Origin: CAIJMU01 sp035530275
GTDB taxonomy: Bacteria; Spirochaetota; Spirochaetia; Treponematales; Rectinemataceae
Direction: 5' to 3'
Length of the DNA: 64,000 nt
Assembly (NCBI GenBank): GCA_035530275.1
Contig: DATKVC010000019.1
Location: forward strand, 248,001 to 312,000
Below are positions 24,899 through 34,000 of the stretch, piece by piece (the first letter of the stretch is position 1; every line of letters begins with the position of its first letter). The position numbers and the translations under genes were made by a program. The notes beneath the pieces are model-generated. The model was not told the DNA's origin and did not search any database. It worked only from the letters and a program-made list of their open reading frames with translations.

Positions 24899-26083
24899 AT
24901 GGCGATCCGAAAGGGTGGCGCGGAGCGGCGCCGAGGTGTTGCTGGGTTGGCGATTCTGGCTGCCCTGGGGTTCGCCTTATGCAGCGTTCCCGCGGTATCG
25001 GGGCAGGACACGAGTTCCTGGTTCGGGGGGTCGGTCACTGGTCAGGCCTTCGCGATCGGTCTGCGCGACGCGAGCGCCGGCGGAATATCCCTTCCCGACG
25101 GCTGGAGCTGGGGCTCGGCGACGACCCTCTCCGCCGGCCTCGGGATCAAGGGCCAGCGCACGCGGGCCGAGGCCTCATTCGACGCTGCGGCTCTCACGGG
25201 GGCCGCCGCGGCCACGGCCCTGGCGACGGCGACCAGCCCGGTCTCGGGTCTCGTCGCCGCCGGAACGTCGGAAGGCGCCCTCTCCCTCAGGCTGCGAACC
25301 CTCTGGGCCAAGATCGACCTTGACTGGGCCAGCCTGCAAATCGGGAGGCAGGTCGTCAACTACGGGAGGGGCGCGCTCTGGAGCCCCGAGGACATATTCG
25401 CTTCCATCGACCTCTCGGGCGCAACCCCCGATCGACTCGGCAGCGACGCGATCAGACTGAGCCTTCCGCTCGGAGTGACCTCGGGCCTGTCCGTGGTGGC
25501 CAGCCCGGCGACCGACCCCGCCAAGGGGCGTTACGCGACACGGCTCTTCGGCGAGCTGTTCGGCGTAGACTCGGGCGCCCTCGGCGCCTGGGATGGGGAG
25601 GCCGGCCGCATCTACGCGGCGGCGGACTGCAAATTCGATCTCGGCGCCTCGTTCTATGCCGAAGGGCTCTGGTCGGTCGATCCGGCCTCCGCGGAGGCCC
25701 TGGCCGGTTCTTGGACGCGGATAGTCGGAGGTCTCGATTGGTCGGCGGGCGATTTCGTCTTCGCCGCGGAATACTATTTTAACGGCGGAGGGGCGACGGC
25801 GATCACCGACGTGGACGCGCAGTTCCCCGACCGCCAGTATCTCTACGCGACGGGGCTCTGGTCCTTTTCCGACTTCGGCCGGCTCTCCCTCTCCGCGACG
25901 GCTGATCTCGCCGGCATGGCCGAAGGCGGAGGGCCCTGGCGCCTCACGGCGGGGACGAGTCTCGATGCGTCGCAGAACGCCACGCTGGGAGCCACGGCCG
26001 ATGTCGTCAGCGGCGATTTTGTCTCCAAGACGAGTTCCGGTTGGACGACGAGCCTCGCGGCCTTTCTCACGGTGAAATTCTAG
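24899..26083 (+). CDS. Predicted outer-membrane beta-barrel protein of the ABC operon
   Basis: A 394-residue secreted protein: a basic N-terminus, a hydrophobic signal segment (VAGLAILAALGFALCSVPAVSG), then alternating beta-strand sequence rich in Gly/Ala/aromatic residues. It ends AAFLTVKF with a terminal Phe, as in outer-membrane barrels. No named family is certain; it resembles the DUF1302-like barrels often found with COG2834 proteins. GAGGG five bases upstream favours ATG 24899; ATG 24887 is possible. It may be the outer-membrane exit or acceptor of the transporter. Confidence 0.8.
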   Translation: MAIRKGGAERRRGVAGLAILAALGFALCSVPAVSGQDTSSWFGGSVTGQAFAIGLRDASAGGISLPDGWSWGSATTLSAGLGIKGQRTRAEASFDAAALTGAAAATALATATSPVSGLVAAGTSEGALSLRLRTLWAKIDLDWASLQIGRQVVNYGRGALWSPEDIFASIDLSGATPDRLGSDAIRLSLPLGVTSGLSVVASPATDPAKGRYATRLFGELFGVDSGALGAWDGEAGRIYAAADCKFDLGASFYAEGLWSVDPASAEALAGSWTRIVGGLDWSAGDFVFAAEYYFNGGGATAITDVDAQFPDRQYLYATGLWSFSDFGRLSLSATADLAGMAEGGGPWRLTAGTSLDASQNATLGATADVVSGDFVSKTSSGWTTSLAAFLTVKF

Positions 26084-26100
26084 GCGACGAAGAGGGCTGC

Positions 26101-26116
26101 CGGAGCGAAGGCTCCG
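26101..26116 (+). other. Hairpin after the ABC operon
   Basis: CGGAGC-GAAG-GCTCCG is a stable 6-bp stem with a GAAG tetraloop, in the gap before the next gene. No U-run follows, so termination is uncertain. Confidence 0.4.
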
Positions 26117-26159
26117 CCACTCGACGCGGTCGGCCGGCGAAGGCATACTGAAAGCCGCG

Positions 26160-27197
26160 ATGAATCTCGAATTCCATTACTATGCGACAGCGGCCTTGGC
26201 AATCAGGGCCGGTTTCCCCTCGGATGCCGCCCATCGGATCGCCCGATCTTCGCAGCAGGTCGACCAGGCTATATTCTCCTGGGAGATCCTCGACTTTCCG
26301 GTGACGGTCGGTGGCCGCGCCAATCTGGCCGGCCCCGCCTACAGGACCGAGAAGACCCAAGACTACGTATTCTGGGACGAGGACGTCTTCCGCACCGTCT
26401 ACCTCCCCTTCCACTTCATACCCGGCGATCCCTCCAAGGCAGCGCGCGAACGCGCCGACGGAGCGGGTAATCCCTGGATAACGACGCCGGACAGCCCGCT
26501 CGCCCGAGAGCTCCTCGTGCGGGCCCTCAGGTCCGGCGACCATTTCCGGATAGGCATAGCCCTTCATAGTTATGCCGATACCTGGGCCCACCAGAATTTC
26601 TCGGGCCGGCTCGAGTCGGTGAACGAGCTGTCGACCCGATCCCCCCTTCCTCCCGCCGGGCATTTCCAGGCCCTGAGTTCGCCGGACCAGGCCACGGAGG
26701 AATGGCGCGATCCCCGGCTTCGCCTGCCCGACATCGACAATCGCGAACGCTTCCTCGCGGCGGCGCGCATGATCTATCGCTTTCTCCGGACCTCCCTCCA
26801 TCGCGACTTCGACGACGAGGTTCTCGTAATCGAGGAGCTCGGCGAGCTCTGGGAGCGCCGCGAGCTCGATGACCGGGCCCGTGCCTTCGATTTCAGCATC
26901 AGATACGACATCGAGCCCTGGAACGCGTCCATATGGCCGGCCGCGGCGGGCATCGTCGATGAGGAGGGGCCCGAGGACAGGCCGCGGCACTACGACAAGC
27001 TCCTATGGTTCGGCAACGAGATTGCCAAGCGTGCGGCCCGACGCGACGGGATCAGGCGCGTCGACTCGGGAGGGCGTTTCAGGGGCTCGGAGCTCCATGC
27101 CTGGAGCGAGGCAGCCAAGGCCCATCGCGCGGAGGCCCTGTCCCTGATCGACGAAGCCCTCGGCGCCTCCCTCGTGGGGAAAAGAGGAATGCGATGA
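26160..27197 (+). CDS. DUF6765-like family protein
   Basis: A 345-residue soluble protein. LEFHYYATAALAIRAGF at the start, SSQQVDQAIF, FHFIPGD and IALHSYADTWAHQNFSG match the DUF6765 pattern as I remember it. The clustered His and Asp (HxxxDxxxH in HSYADTWAH) recall zinc-dependent phospholipase C/S1 nuclease-like folds, so a metal-dependent hydrolase is possible but not shown. No signal peptide. It has no ribosome site; CATACT ends ten bases before ATG 26160. Its stop overlaps the next gene (ATGA). Confidence 0.75.
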   Translation: MNLEFHYYATAALAIRAGFPSDAAHRIARSSQQVDQAIFSWEILDFPVTVGGRANLAGPAYRTEKTQDYVFWDEDVFRTVYLPFHFIPGDPSKAARERADGAGNPWITTPDSPLARELLVRALRSGDHFRIGIALHSYADTWAHQNFSGRLESVNELSTRSPLPPAGHFQALSSPDQATEEWRDPRLRLPDIDNRERFLAAARMIYRFLRTSLHRDFDDEVLVIEELGELWERRELDDRARAFDFSIRYDIEPWNASIWPAAAGIVDEEGPEDRPRHYDKLLWFGNEIAKRAARRDGIRRVDSGGRFRGSELHAWSEAAKAHRAEALSLIDEALGASLVGKRGMR

Positions 27198-28156
27198 GAC
27201 CGACGCCGCGGTTCAGACTCGCCGCTCTCCTCCTCACCTTCGCCACGGTTCTTCTTCTCGGATCATGCGCGACCAGACTCCCCCCTCCCGAGCCGGTCGA
27301 CGTTCTCGGTCCCCTCTCGCCACAGGCCTTGTTCTATGTCGAGGCCAGGGGCAGCGATGTTTCGCTTATCGCGCGGGAACTCGAATCGGGGACCGGAGCC
27401 GACAAGCCTAAGCTCCGCGACGCCCTCCGCTCGATTCGCGGCCTCGCCGACCGCGGAAGGCTCTTCGGGCTGGCCCTCCTTCCAGGGCAAAAGTCCGACG
27501 CCGCTCGGCCGAATCCCCTGCCCGCCTTCGAGGCGACCGTCGCGGGCAACTTCAGTTCCTTCGGCCTTTGGTTCAACTTCATCGGCGCCCGCGACTGGCG
27601 CCGAACCGAGGGGCGTTGGGAGAATAGGTCGATGGATCTCGGGGTGGCGCTTCCGCGCCAAGGGCTCCTCGTCGCCGCTCGGGGCGATGTCCGCCCCCTC
27701 GCTGCGCGGGCCCTATCGAAAAGGCCAACTCCCATCCCCGAAGCCTACGCTAAATTGGTGGACGAAGGTCTCGTCGCCTGGATTCCCGACCCGATCCAAG
27801 GCCTCGGGCCTGGCCTCGGCCTCGAAACCTCGCTCCTTGCCGCCCAGGGACTGCCGACCTTCGACCTCCTCCTCGTCGCGAGGACGGAGACATTGAAAGA
27901 CGGTGCTCCGGGGAGCCGAGACGCCCTCGACCTCGACCTCGCGATCCTCCCCCGCGACGGAGCCTCGGCCCGCCTCCTTCTGCCCGCGATCCGACTCGGC
28001 TGGTACTTCCTCGCCGACAAACTTCCCTTCGAGGGAAAGCCCTCGTTCAAGGCCGAAGGCGATGCGCTCCGGATCGGCGGACTGCGTCTCCCCCTGGCGA
28101 GACTCGCCGCGATCGTCGAGAAAGGCATGAAGGATGAAGGGGTGGGCCGGCAATAA
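27194..28156 (+). CDS. Hypothetical lipoprotein
   Basis: A 320-residue protein with a signal peptide ending in the lipobox LLGSC (Cys near residue 22), so it should be lipid-modified and membrane-anchored. The rest is a soluble domain with no recognised family (PEPVDVLGPLSPQALFYVEARG...). It is translationally coupled to the DUF6765-like gene by ATGA overlap, which suggests they work together. A hairpin (CCGGCG/CGCCGG, 28161-28186) follows before the convergent adk gene. Confidence 0.75.
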   Translation: MRPTPRFRLAALLLTFATVLLLGSCATRLPPPEPVDVLGPLSPQALFYVEARGSDVSLIARELESGTGADKPKLRDALRSIRGLADRGRLFGLALLPGQKSDAARPNPLPAFEATVAGNFSSFGLWFNFIGARDWRRTEGRWENRSMDLGVALPRQGLLVAARGDVRPLAARALSKRPTPIPEAYAKLVDEGLVAWIPDPIQGLGPGLGLETSLLAAQGLPTFDLLLVARTETLKDGAPGSRDALDLDLAILPRDGASARLLLPAIRLGWYFLADKLPFEGKPSFKAEGDALRIGGLRLPLARLAAIVEKGMKDEGVGRQ

Positions 28157-28160
28157 AGAC

Positions 28161-28186
28161 CCGGCGGGGAGCTGTACCCTCGCCGG
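28161..28186. terminator. Hairpin between convergent genes
   Basis: CCGGCG (28161-28166) pairs with CGCCGG (28181-28186), with additional GGG/CCC pairing inside. It lies between the lipoprotein and adk stops. No T-run is present, so this is a weak call. Confidence 0.4.
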
Positions 28187-28203
28187 ATCGGAACAGCAGA
28201 TTC

Positions 28204-28836
28204 CTAACGCTTGGCGAGGAGGGACTCGAAGCGGGCGAAAACCTCCTTGGGATCGCCCTCGCCGTCGAGGCTGACAAGGTTGCCCTTGGCGCCATACCAG
28301 GAGATGAGGGGGGCTGTCTGGGCATGGTAGGTGGAAAGCCGCGTCCTAATGGCCTCTTCACTGTCGTCGGGCCTCGTATAGACTTCGCCTCCGCAAGAAT
28401 CGCAGACGCCTTCGACCTTGGGCGGCATGGTCTTCGCGTTATAGATCTTGCCGCAGCCCTTGCAGACCCGCCGCGTCGAAAGCCGACCGACGACGACTTC
28501 GTCGCGAACACCGAACTCGACGACGAGGTCGATCTTCGCGATCCGCGACAGGGCCTCGGCCTGGGGAGTCGTTCGCGGGAATCCGTCGAGGATCCAGCCC
28601 TTGGCGGCATCGGGCTTGGCCAGCCTCTCCTCCACCATGGCCACCGTCACGTCGTCAGGCACGAGGCCCCCCGACGCGAGGATGTCCTTGACCTTCTTGC
28701 CGAGGGCGGTCTCGTTCTTGATGGCCTCGCGGAAGAGGTCTCCGGTCGAAATGTGGGGAATACCGAGTTTCTGAACGGCCATGTCGGCCAGCGTGCCCTT
28801 GCCCGCTCCGGGCGCTCCGAGGAAAATCAGGTTCAT
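28204..28836 (-). CDS. adk: Adenylate kinase
   Basis: A 210-residue enzyme converting ATP + AMP to 2 ADP. P-loop FLGAPGAGKGT, AMP-site motif GDLFREAI and the LDGFPRT signature are complete. The lid carries four zinc-type cysteines (CKGCG ... CDSCGG), as in zinc-binding long-form adenylate kinases. ATG 28836 is chosen because AAGGAG lies seven bases upstream; GTG 28842 is too close to it. Confidence 0.97.
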   Translation of the reverse strand: MNLIFLGAPGAGKGTLADMAVQKLGIPHISTGDLFREAIKNETALGKKVKDILASGGLVPDDVTVAMVEERLAKPDAAKGWILDGFPRTTPQAEALSRIAKIDLVVEFGVRDEVVVGRLSTRRVCKGCGKIYNAKTMPPKVEGVCDSCGGEVYTRPDDSEEAIRTRLSTYHAQTAPLISWYGAKGNLVSLDGEGDPKEVFARFESLLAKR

Positions 28837-28937
28837 CGCCACGCTCCTTTCCGCATGAGGATACGCGAGGGTCGGCTTCCACGGAAGTGTAAAAAGGTCG
28901 AAGAGTGCAAGAAGGGCCTGCTTTCGCGCGCCGAGGG

Positions 28938-28966
28938 TGGACGGCGCGGGGCTCTTCAGGTATACA
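28938..28966 (+). promoter_or_regulatory. Leaderless-type promoter of the HAD phosphatase gene
   Basis: TGGACG (28938-28943), 17-base spacer, TATACA (28961-28966), then seven bases to GTG 28974. No ribosome site is present. Confidence 0.5.
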
Positions 28967-28973
28967 TGCTCGC

Positions 28974-29723
28974 GTGAAATATCGCGCGGTAGCCTTCGAC
29001 ATCGACGGGACCCTCTACCCGAGCCTCGGGCTCTACCTCGGCCATATCGGGTTCGGGCTCAGGAATTACCGCGTTCTCACGAATTTCTCGAGCGTCCGCC
29101 ACGAATTGCATTCGCTCGCCATGGACGCCACCGAAAGGTCCAGCCTTCCCCGCGACCTCGACAGCTTCCGAAGCCTCCAGGCCAGCCTTCTCGCCAAACG
29201 CTGCGGAATGAGCCAGGAGGAGGCGAAGGACTGGGCGGAGCGCGTCATGTACGGCGAGCTCGAATCGTTTTTTTCCTCGATCGAGCTCTTCCCCGGCGTC
29301 GAGGAGGCTCTCGCCCGTCTGGCGAAGGCCGGGCTCAGGCTCGCGGCCCTCTCGGACTTTCCCGCGCCCAAAAAGCTCGACGCCATCGGACTCTCCCACT
29401 TCTTCGAGGTCGCCATGTCCTCCGAGGAATCGGGAATGCTCAAGCCCGCGCCCGAACCCTTCCTCGATCTCGCGGCCCGGCTCCGCCTCGAGCCGGCCCA
29501 AATCCTGTATGTCGGCAACTCTCCGAGCCTCGATATCGCCGGTGCCCACGGCGTGGGAATGGACGCGGCGCTCCGCGGCGGAAGCGCCCTGAAGCGGCTC
29601 ATCCGCGAGCCCTACGCGCCCCGGGTCCCCGATGCGGCGAAGGCGAACTCGCCGGAACTCGTCTTTTCCAATTGGAAGGATCTCGTGGCCTTCGCCCTCG
29701 GCGAGGATCATCGGCGGCAATAG
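28974..29723 (+). CDS. HAD-superfamily phosphatase
   Basis: A 249-residue HAD hydrolase: motif I FDIDGTLYP, motif II LAALSDF, motif III Lys in MLKPAPEPF and motif IV YVGNSPSLDIAGA. The C1 cap makes it similar to phosphoglycolate phosphatase/YjjG-like nucleotidases. Substrate not predictable. The start is GTG 28974, seven bases after a TATACA box. It converges on the C39-like gene with a 22-base gap. Confidence 0.88.
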   Translation: MKYRAVAFDIDGTLYPSLGLYLGHIGFGLRNYRVLTNFSSVRHELHSLAMDATERSSLPRDLDSFRSLQASLLAKRCGMSQEEAKDWAERVMYGELESFFSSIELFPGVEEALARLAKAGLRLAALSDFPAPKKLDAIGLSHFFEVAMSSEESGMLKPAPEPFLDLAARLRLEPAQILYVGNSPSLDIAGAHGVGMDAALRGGSALKRLIREPYAPRVPDAAKANSPELVFSNWKDLVAFALGEDHRRQ

Positions 29724-29745
29724 CCGGCCGGGAAGGGCCTCAAGC

Positions 29746-30951
29746 TCACTCCAGTTTCGCCTGCGCCCCTCCCCCGATGACCAAGGCCCTCCAGTCTCCG
29801 CTTTCGTGCCAGCCGAATTCACCCCTCCACGCCTCGGCGTGGAATCCGACGGCGAGCGACAGGGCCAGGGTCGAGTCGCCGTCGCTCAGGTTCGGCGTAT
29901 AGGCACAAGCGACTTCCAGACTGCAGACCTCGTTGATCGCCTCGACAGTGGTAAGTGTGACGCGGGCCCAGGGCTCCCAGCCGTCGGCCACGGCAGGAGC
30001 AGCCACGAGGGAAAGGACGAAGAACATCGGATCGAGGATAAGCCCGGCTGCGATTTGAAGGTGGAGCCTGGCCGGATCGTAGGGTAGCCTATCCGACAGG
30101 AGCAGGGATTCGATCTCCTCGTCGCCGATGGCGAAGCCCAGTGAGGCGAAGCGACGGTCGCCTTCGAGGATTCCTTTGAATGCAATGCGGGGCCATAGCG
30201 AAAATAAGCCGCCCATCGCCGAAGCGCCGATGCCTGCTCCCATGCTCATCCCAGAGGAATCTTCGGAGAAGCGAAGGTCGAAGGAGGCTGCCGCCGCATC
30301 GACCCTCCCCTTGTCGGCGAGGGCCAGACGCGATTCGATGCCGACAGATGGCCGCAACCCCGCCTCTCCCGCCTTCTCCTCCGCGCCATCGCCGGCCAGG
30401 GTCGAAAGGAGCTTCATTCGATCCTCGGCCCTTTCGAAAGCCTGCCTCATCCTCGCCCTCGTACCCTCTGCCAATGTCGAGGGGTCCACGAGAAGGACGG
30501 CCCCCGATACGCGCTTCGCGAGTTCTTCCTGTTCGAGGAGCTCGAATCCCCGAGCCGGGTCGCCGACGCCGTAACCCCAAGGCCCCTTCCCTACGAGGAG
30601 GGCCCAATGGGGATCGGGTCTGTCATAATGCAGAACGATCGGAGAAAAGCCGCGATCGAGGGCCTCGCCGAAATCGGCGAGGCCGAGACGTCGGGGAGCT
30701 ACGGAGACGCCACTTCCCTCGAGGATGCCCGCGAGTTCGCCGAGGGTGACGAGACCGGCCGGATAGGGCCGAGGCTGCCCGTCCCTTCCGACGCGCTGCA
30801 CGATGGGATGGACGGCTGGCGGGTCCGCTCCCAAGGCCGTGGCGACGGCCAGACCGCAGGCCTCTGGCGCCCATTGCTCGGGCACGGGATCGAAGCGCAG
30901 CTCCCTGCGCGAGACGAGGGCGGCGAGGGCGAGGCCGGCAAGATCGAGCAT
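29746..30951 (-). CDS. C39-peptidase-like domain fused to a beta-rich C-terminal region
   Basis: A 401-residue protein. Residues about 20-155 look like a papain-fold C39 peptidase-like domain: EQWAPEACGLAV has the oxyanion Gln26 and nucleophile Cys32, HYDRPDPHWALLVGK gives the catalytic-type His near 115, and VGDPARG gives the Asp near 131. There is no ABC-transporter part. The remaining 240 residues alternate hydrophobic and polar residues with many Gly/Ala, suggesting a beta-barrel or beta-sheet surface domain. The start is uncertain: ATG 30951 lacks a ribosome site and the frame is open only 11 codons further, so the N-terminal LAGLALAALVS may be a partial signal peptide. Confidence 0.78.
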   Translation of the reverse strand: MLDLAGLALAALVSRRELRFDPVPEQWAPEACGLAVATALGADPPAVHPIVQRVGRDGQPRPYPAGLVTLGELAGILEGSGVSVAPRRLGLADFGEALDRGFSPIVLHYDRPDPHWALLVGKGPWGYGVGDPARGFELLEQEELAKRVSGAVLLVDPSTLAEGTRARMRQAFERAEDRMKLLSTLAGDGAEEKAGEAGLRPSVGIESRLALADKGRVDAAAASFDLRFSEDSSGMSMGAGIGASAMGGLFSLWPRIAFKGILEGDRRFASLGFAIGDEEIESLLLSDRLPYDPARLHLQIAAGLILDPMFFVLSLVAAPAVADGWEPWARVTLTTVEAINEVCSLEVACAYTPNLSDGDSTLALSLAVGFHAEAWRGEFGWHESGDWRALVIGGGAQAKLE

Positions 30952-31037
30952 GCAGATCCAACGCCGGCGGCATCCGGTGCCGATTCAATGTCGGCGGCCC
31001 TTTCGCGCCTCGCGCGCTGATTGACCCCAATCGGCGC

Positions 31038-34000
31038 CTAGCTCGCCCAGGCCTCCGCGACCACGGGCAGGGTTCGAAGCCGATCGAGGGTTTCATCCGA
31101 GGCCGAGCAGAGAATTTGCATGTTGGCCCGGACGACAACCTCCTTCGAAGGCCCCGGAGACGGAACCGCGGGCAAAGCCGGGGGAGTCTCGACGCCATCC
31201 TCCTCCGCGCAAGCGACGACGGCCGCGGGAAGGGGGATGCCGTCCTCATCGACCTCGCATTCCTCGCCCGCGGGGGCCGCCGCGGCAGTCGGGCGAGCAG
31301 GGTCGCCGACCGCCGCCTCCGAACCTCGCTCCGGCACGTGGAAAAAGACCTGGCAATTGCCCCTGCTTTCGAAAATCGCGTCCCGGAGATCGTAGAGATC
31401 GTCCTCGCTCCGGATGCCCCGAGCGAGCCTGAGGTGGACCTCCCTCCAGGATTTGGCCGTCAACTCGCCGGGGTCGAGGAAGGCCTCGACCTTGAAGCTC
31501 GGCGCGCTCCTTCCCGTATCGATCTTTCCTCGGAGGAACAGGACCTTGTCGACGAGGAATTCGTCGCGGTGCCTTTCGAGGATATCGGGAAACACCACGA
31601 TCTCGAGCGAGCCCGAATAGTCCTCCACCTCGCCGAAGGCCATCTTCTTGCCGGACTTCGTGATGATTTCGCGAAAGGTCTTGAGCATCGCCACCAGAGT
31701 ATAGCTCCGGTCGGCGCTGGCCCGGTCCGGGTGCGCGACGGGGGCGTCGGAGGAGCGCTCCCAGAGACCCTTCCACTCGTCCATCGGGTGGCCGGAAAAA
31801 TAAAATCCAATTAGTTCTTTTTCGAGCCGGAGGAGATCGGGCCGCGGGTATTCTTCGGCGGCCTCGAACTGGAAGGGAGGGAACTCCTCCTCGCCGGAGG
31901 CGTCGAAGAGGGAGGCCTGCCCGTAGCGGCCGGCGTCCTCCTTGTTGCCCACGTACTCGACGGCCTTCTCGATATTGAGCGCGAGTTCCCTGCGAGCCTT
32001 CCCCGTCCAGTCGAAGGCGCCGGCGTGCACCAGGCATTCGAGGGTCTTCCGGTTCATCGCCGAGGTACCCATCCGCTCGATGAAGTCTACGAAATCGGCA
32101 AAGGGCCCGCGGGAGCCGCGCTCTGCCTCGATGGCCCTCGCGACCGCCTCGCCGACGCCCTTGATCCCGAGGAGACCGTAGACGATCTTGCCCTCGACGA
32201 CGGTGAATCGAGTCTCCGAGAAATTGACGTTCGGGGGCAGGAGTTCGAGGCCCATCGAGCGGGCCTCGCCGATGTATTCGGAAAGTTTATCGGTATTGGT
32301 TATTTCGTTCGTGAGGTTCGCCGCCATGAATTCGGCGGGCCAGTTGGCCTTGAGCCAGGCCGTCCGGTAGGCGACCACCGAATAGGCGGCCGCGTGGGAC
32401 TTGTTGAAGCCGTAGCCTGCGAAGGGGATGAGGATCTCGAAGATGCTGGCGGCGTCCTGGGCCTTGAAACCGTTCTTCACGGCCCCGGCCACGAACTTCT
32501 CCTTCTCCTTCATCATGACTTCGACTTTCTTCTTGCCCATGGCGCGGCGAAGGAGGTCGGCCTGACCGAGACTATAGCCCGCGATGCGCTGGGCGACCTG
32601 CATGACCTGTTCCTGGTAGACGATGACGCCGTAGGTCTCCTTGAGGATGGGCTCGAGGCAGGGGTCGGGATAGACGATGGGCTGGCGTCCCCACTTCGAA
32701 TCGACGAATTGGGGAATGTTGTCCATCGGGCCGGGCCGGTAGAGGGCGTTCAAGGCGATGAGATCCTCGATGCTCGTGGGCTTGGCCTTCTTGAGGATGT
32801 CCTGCATGCCGCTCGACTCGAACTGGAAGACCGAGGTGCTCCTCCCCTCCCCGAGGAGGGCGAAGGTCTTCGGGTCGTCGTCGGGGATGCGGTCCTCGTC
32901 GATTTCGACGCCGTGCTTCCGGACGAGGCCTATCGCGTTCTTTATCAAGGTGAGGGTCTTGAGCCCGAGGAAGTCCATCTTCACGAGGCCGCATTTCTCG
33001 AGATAGTCCATCGTATACTGGGAAGCCACCTGGCCCGACTTCGGGTCGCGATAGAGGGGCACGAAGTCGGAGAGGGCCGTCTTCCCTATGACGATGCCCG
33101 CGGCATGGAAGCTCGTGTTGCGATTCTTGTTCTCGAGCTTGCGGGCCAGCTTGAAGAGTTGGGCGTTGCGGGGCTCGGCCTCCATCGCCTGGAGCTTGGG
33201 CTCCATCTCGAAGGCCTTGCCGAGGGTCATCTTGGGGTCCTCCGGCACGAGCTTGGCGATGGCGTTCGATTCGTCGAAACTGATGTCGAGGACGCGGGCC
33301 ACGTCTTTTATGGCGGCCTTGGCCTTGAGTGTGCCGAAGGTGACGATCTGGCCGACGCGATCCGCCCCGTATTTCTGCGTCACGTAGTCGATGACCTCCC
33401 CTCGCCTCTCGAAGCAGAAATCGACGTCGAAATCCGGCATCGAGATACGCTCGGGGTTGAGGAAGCGCTCGAATAGAAGGTTGTAGCGGAGGGGATCGAT
33501 GTCGGTGATGCGGAGGGCGTAGGCCACGATGGAACCGGCGCCCGAGCCTCGGCCGGGCCCCACGGGGATGTCGTGCCGCTTGGCCCAGTCGATGAAGTCC
33601 CAGACGATGAGGAAGTATCCCGTGAACTGCATCTTGATAATTATTTCGAGTTCGTATTCCGCGCGCTGCCTGATCTCCTCGGTTTGGACGGAATAACGCG
33701 CCTTGAGCCCCTCGTAGGTCAGGTGCCTGAGATAGTCGGCCGGTCCCGAAAACTCGGCGGGGATCTCGTAGTCGGGCAGGAGGGGGCCCGGATAGGCCAT
33801 GTCGAGGCGCACCATCTCGTTGATGCGGAGGGTGTTGGACAGGGCCTCGGGGACCTCCGCGAACAGGGCCGCCATCTCCTCGTAGCTCTTCATGTAGAAT
33901 TCGCGGCCCGGGAAACGCATGCGCCCCGGCTCGTCGAGTTTCTTGTTCGTGCCGATGCAGAGGAGGACGTCGTGGGCCTCGGCGTCGTCGCGCTCGAGAT

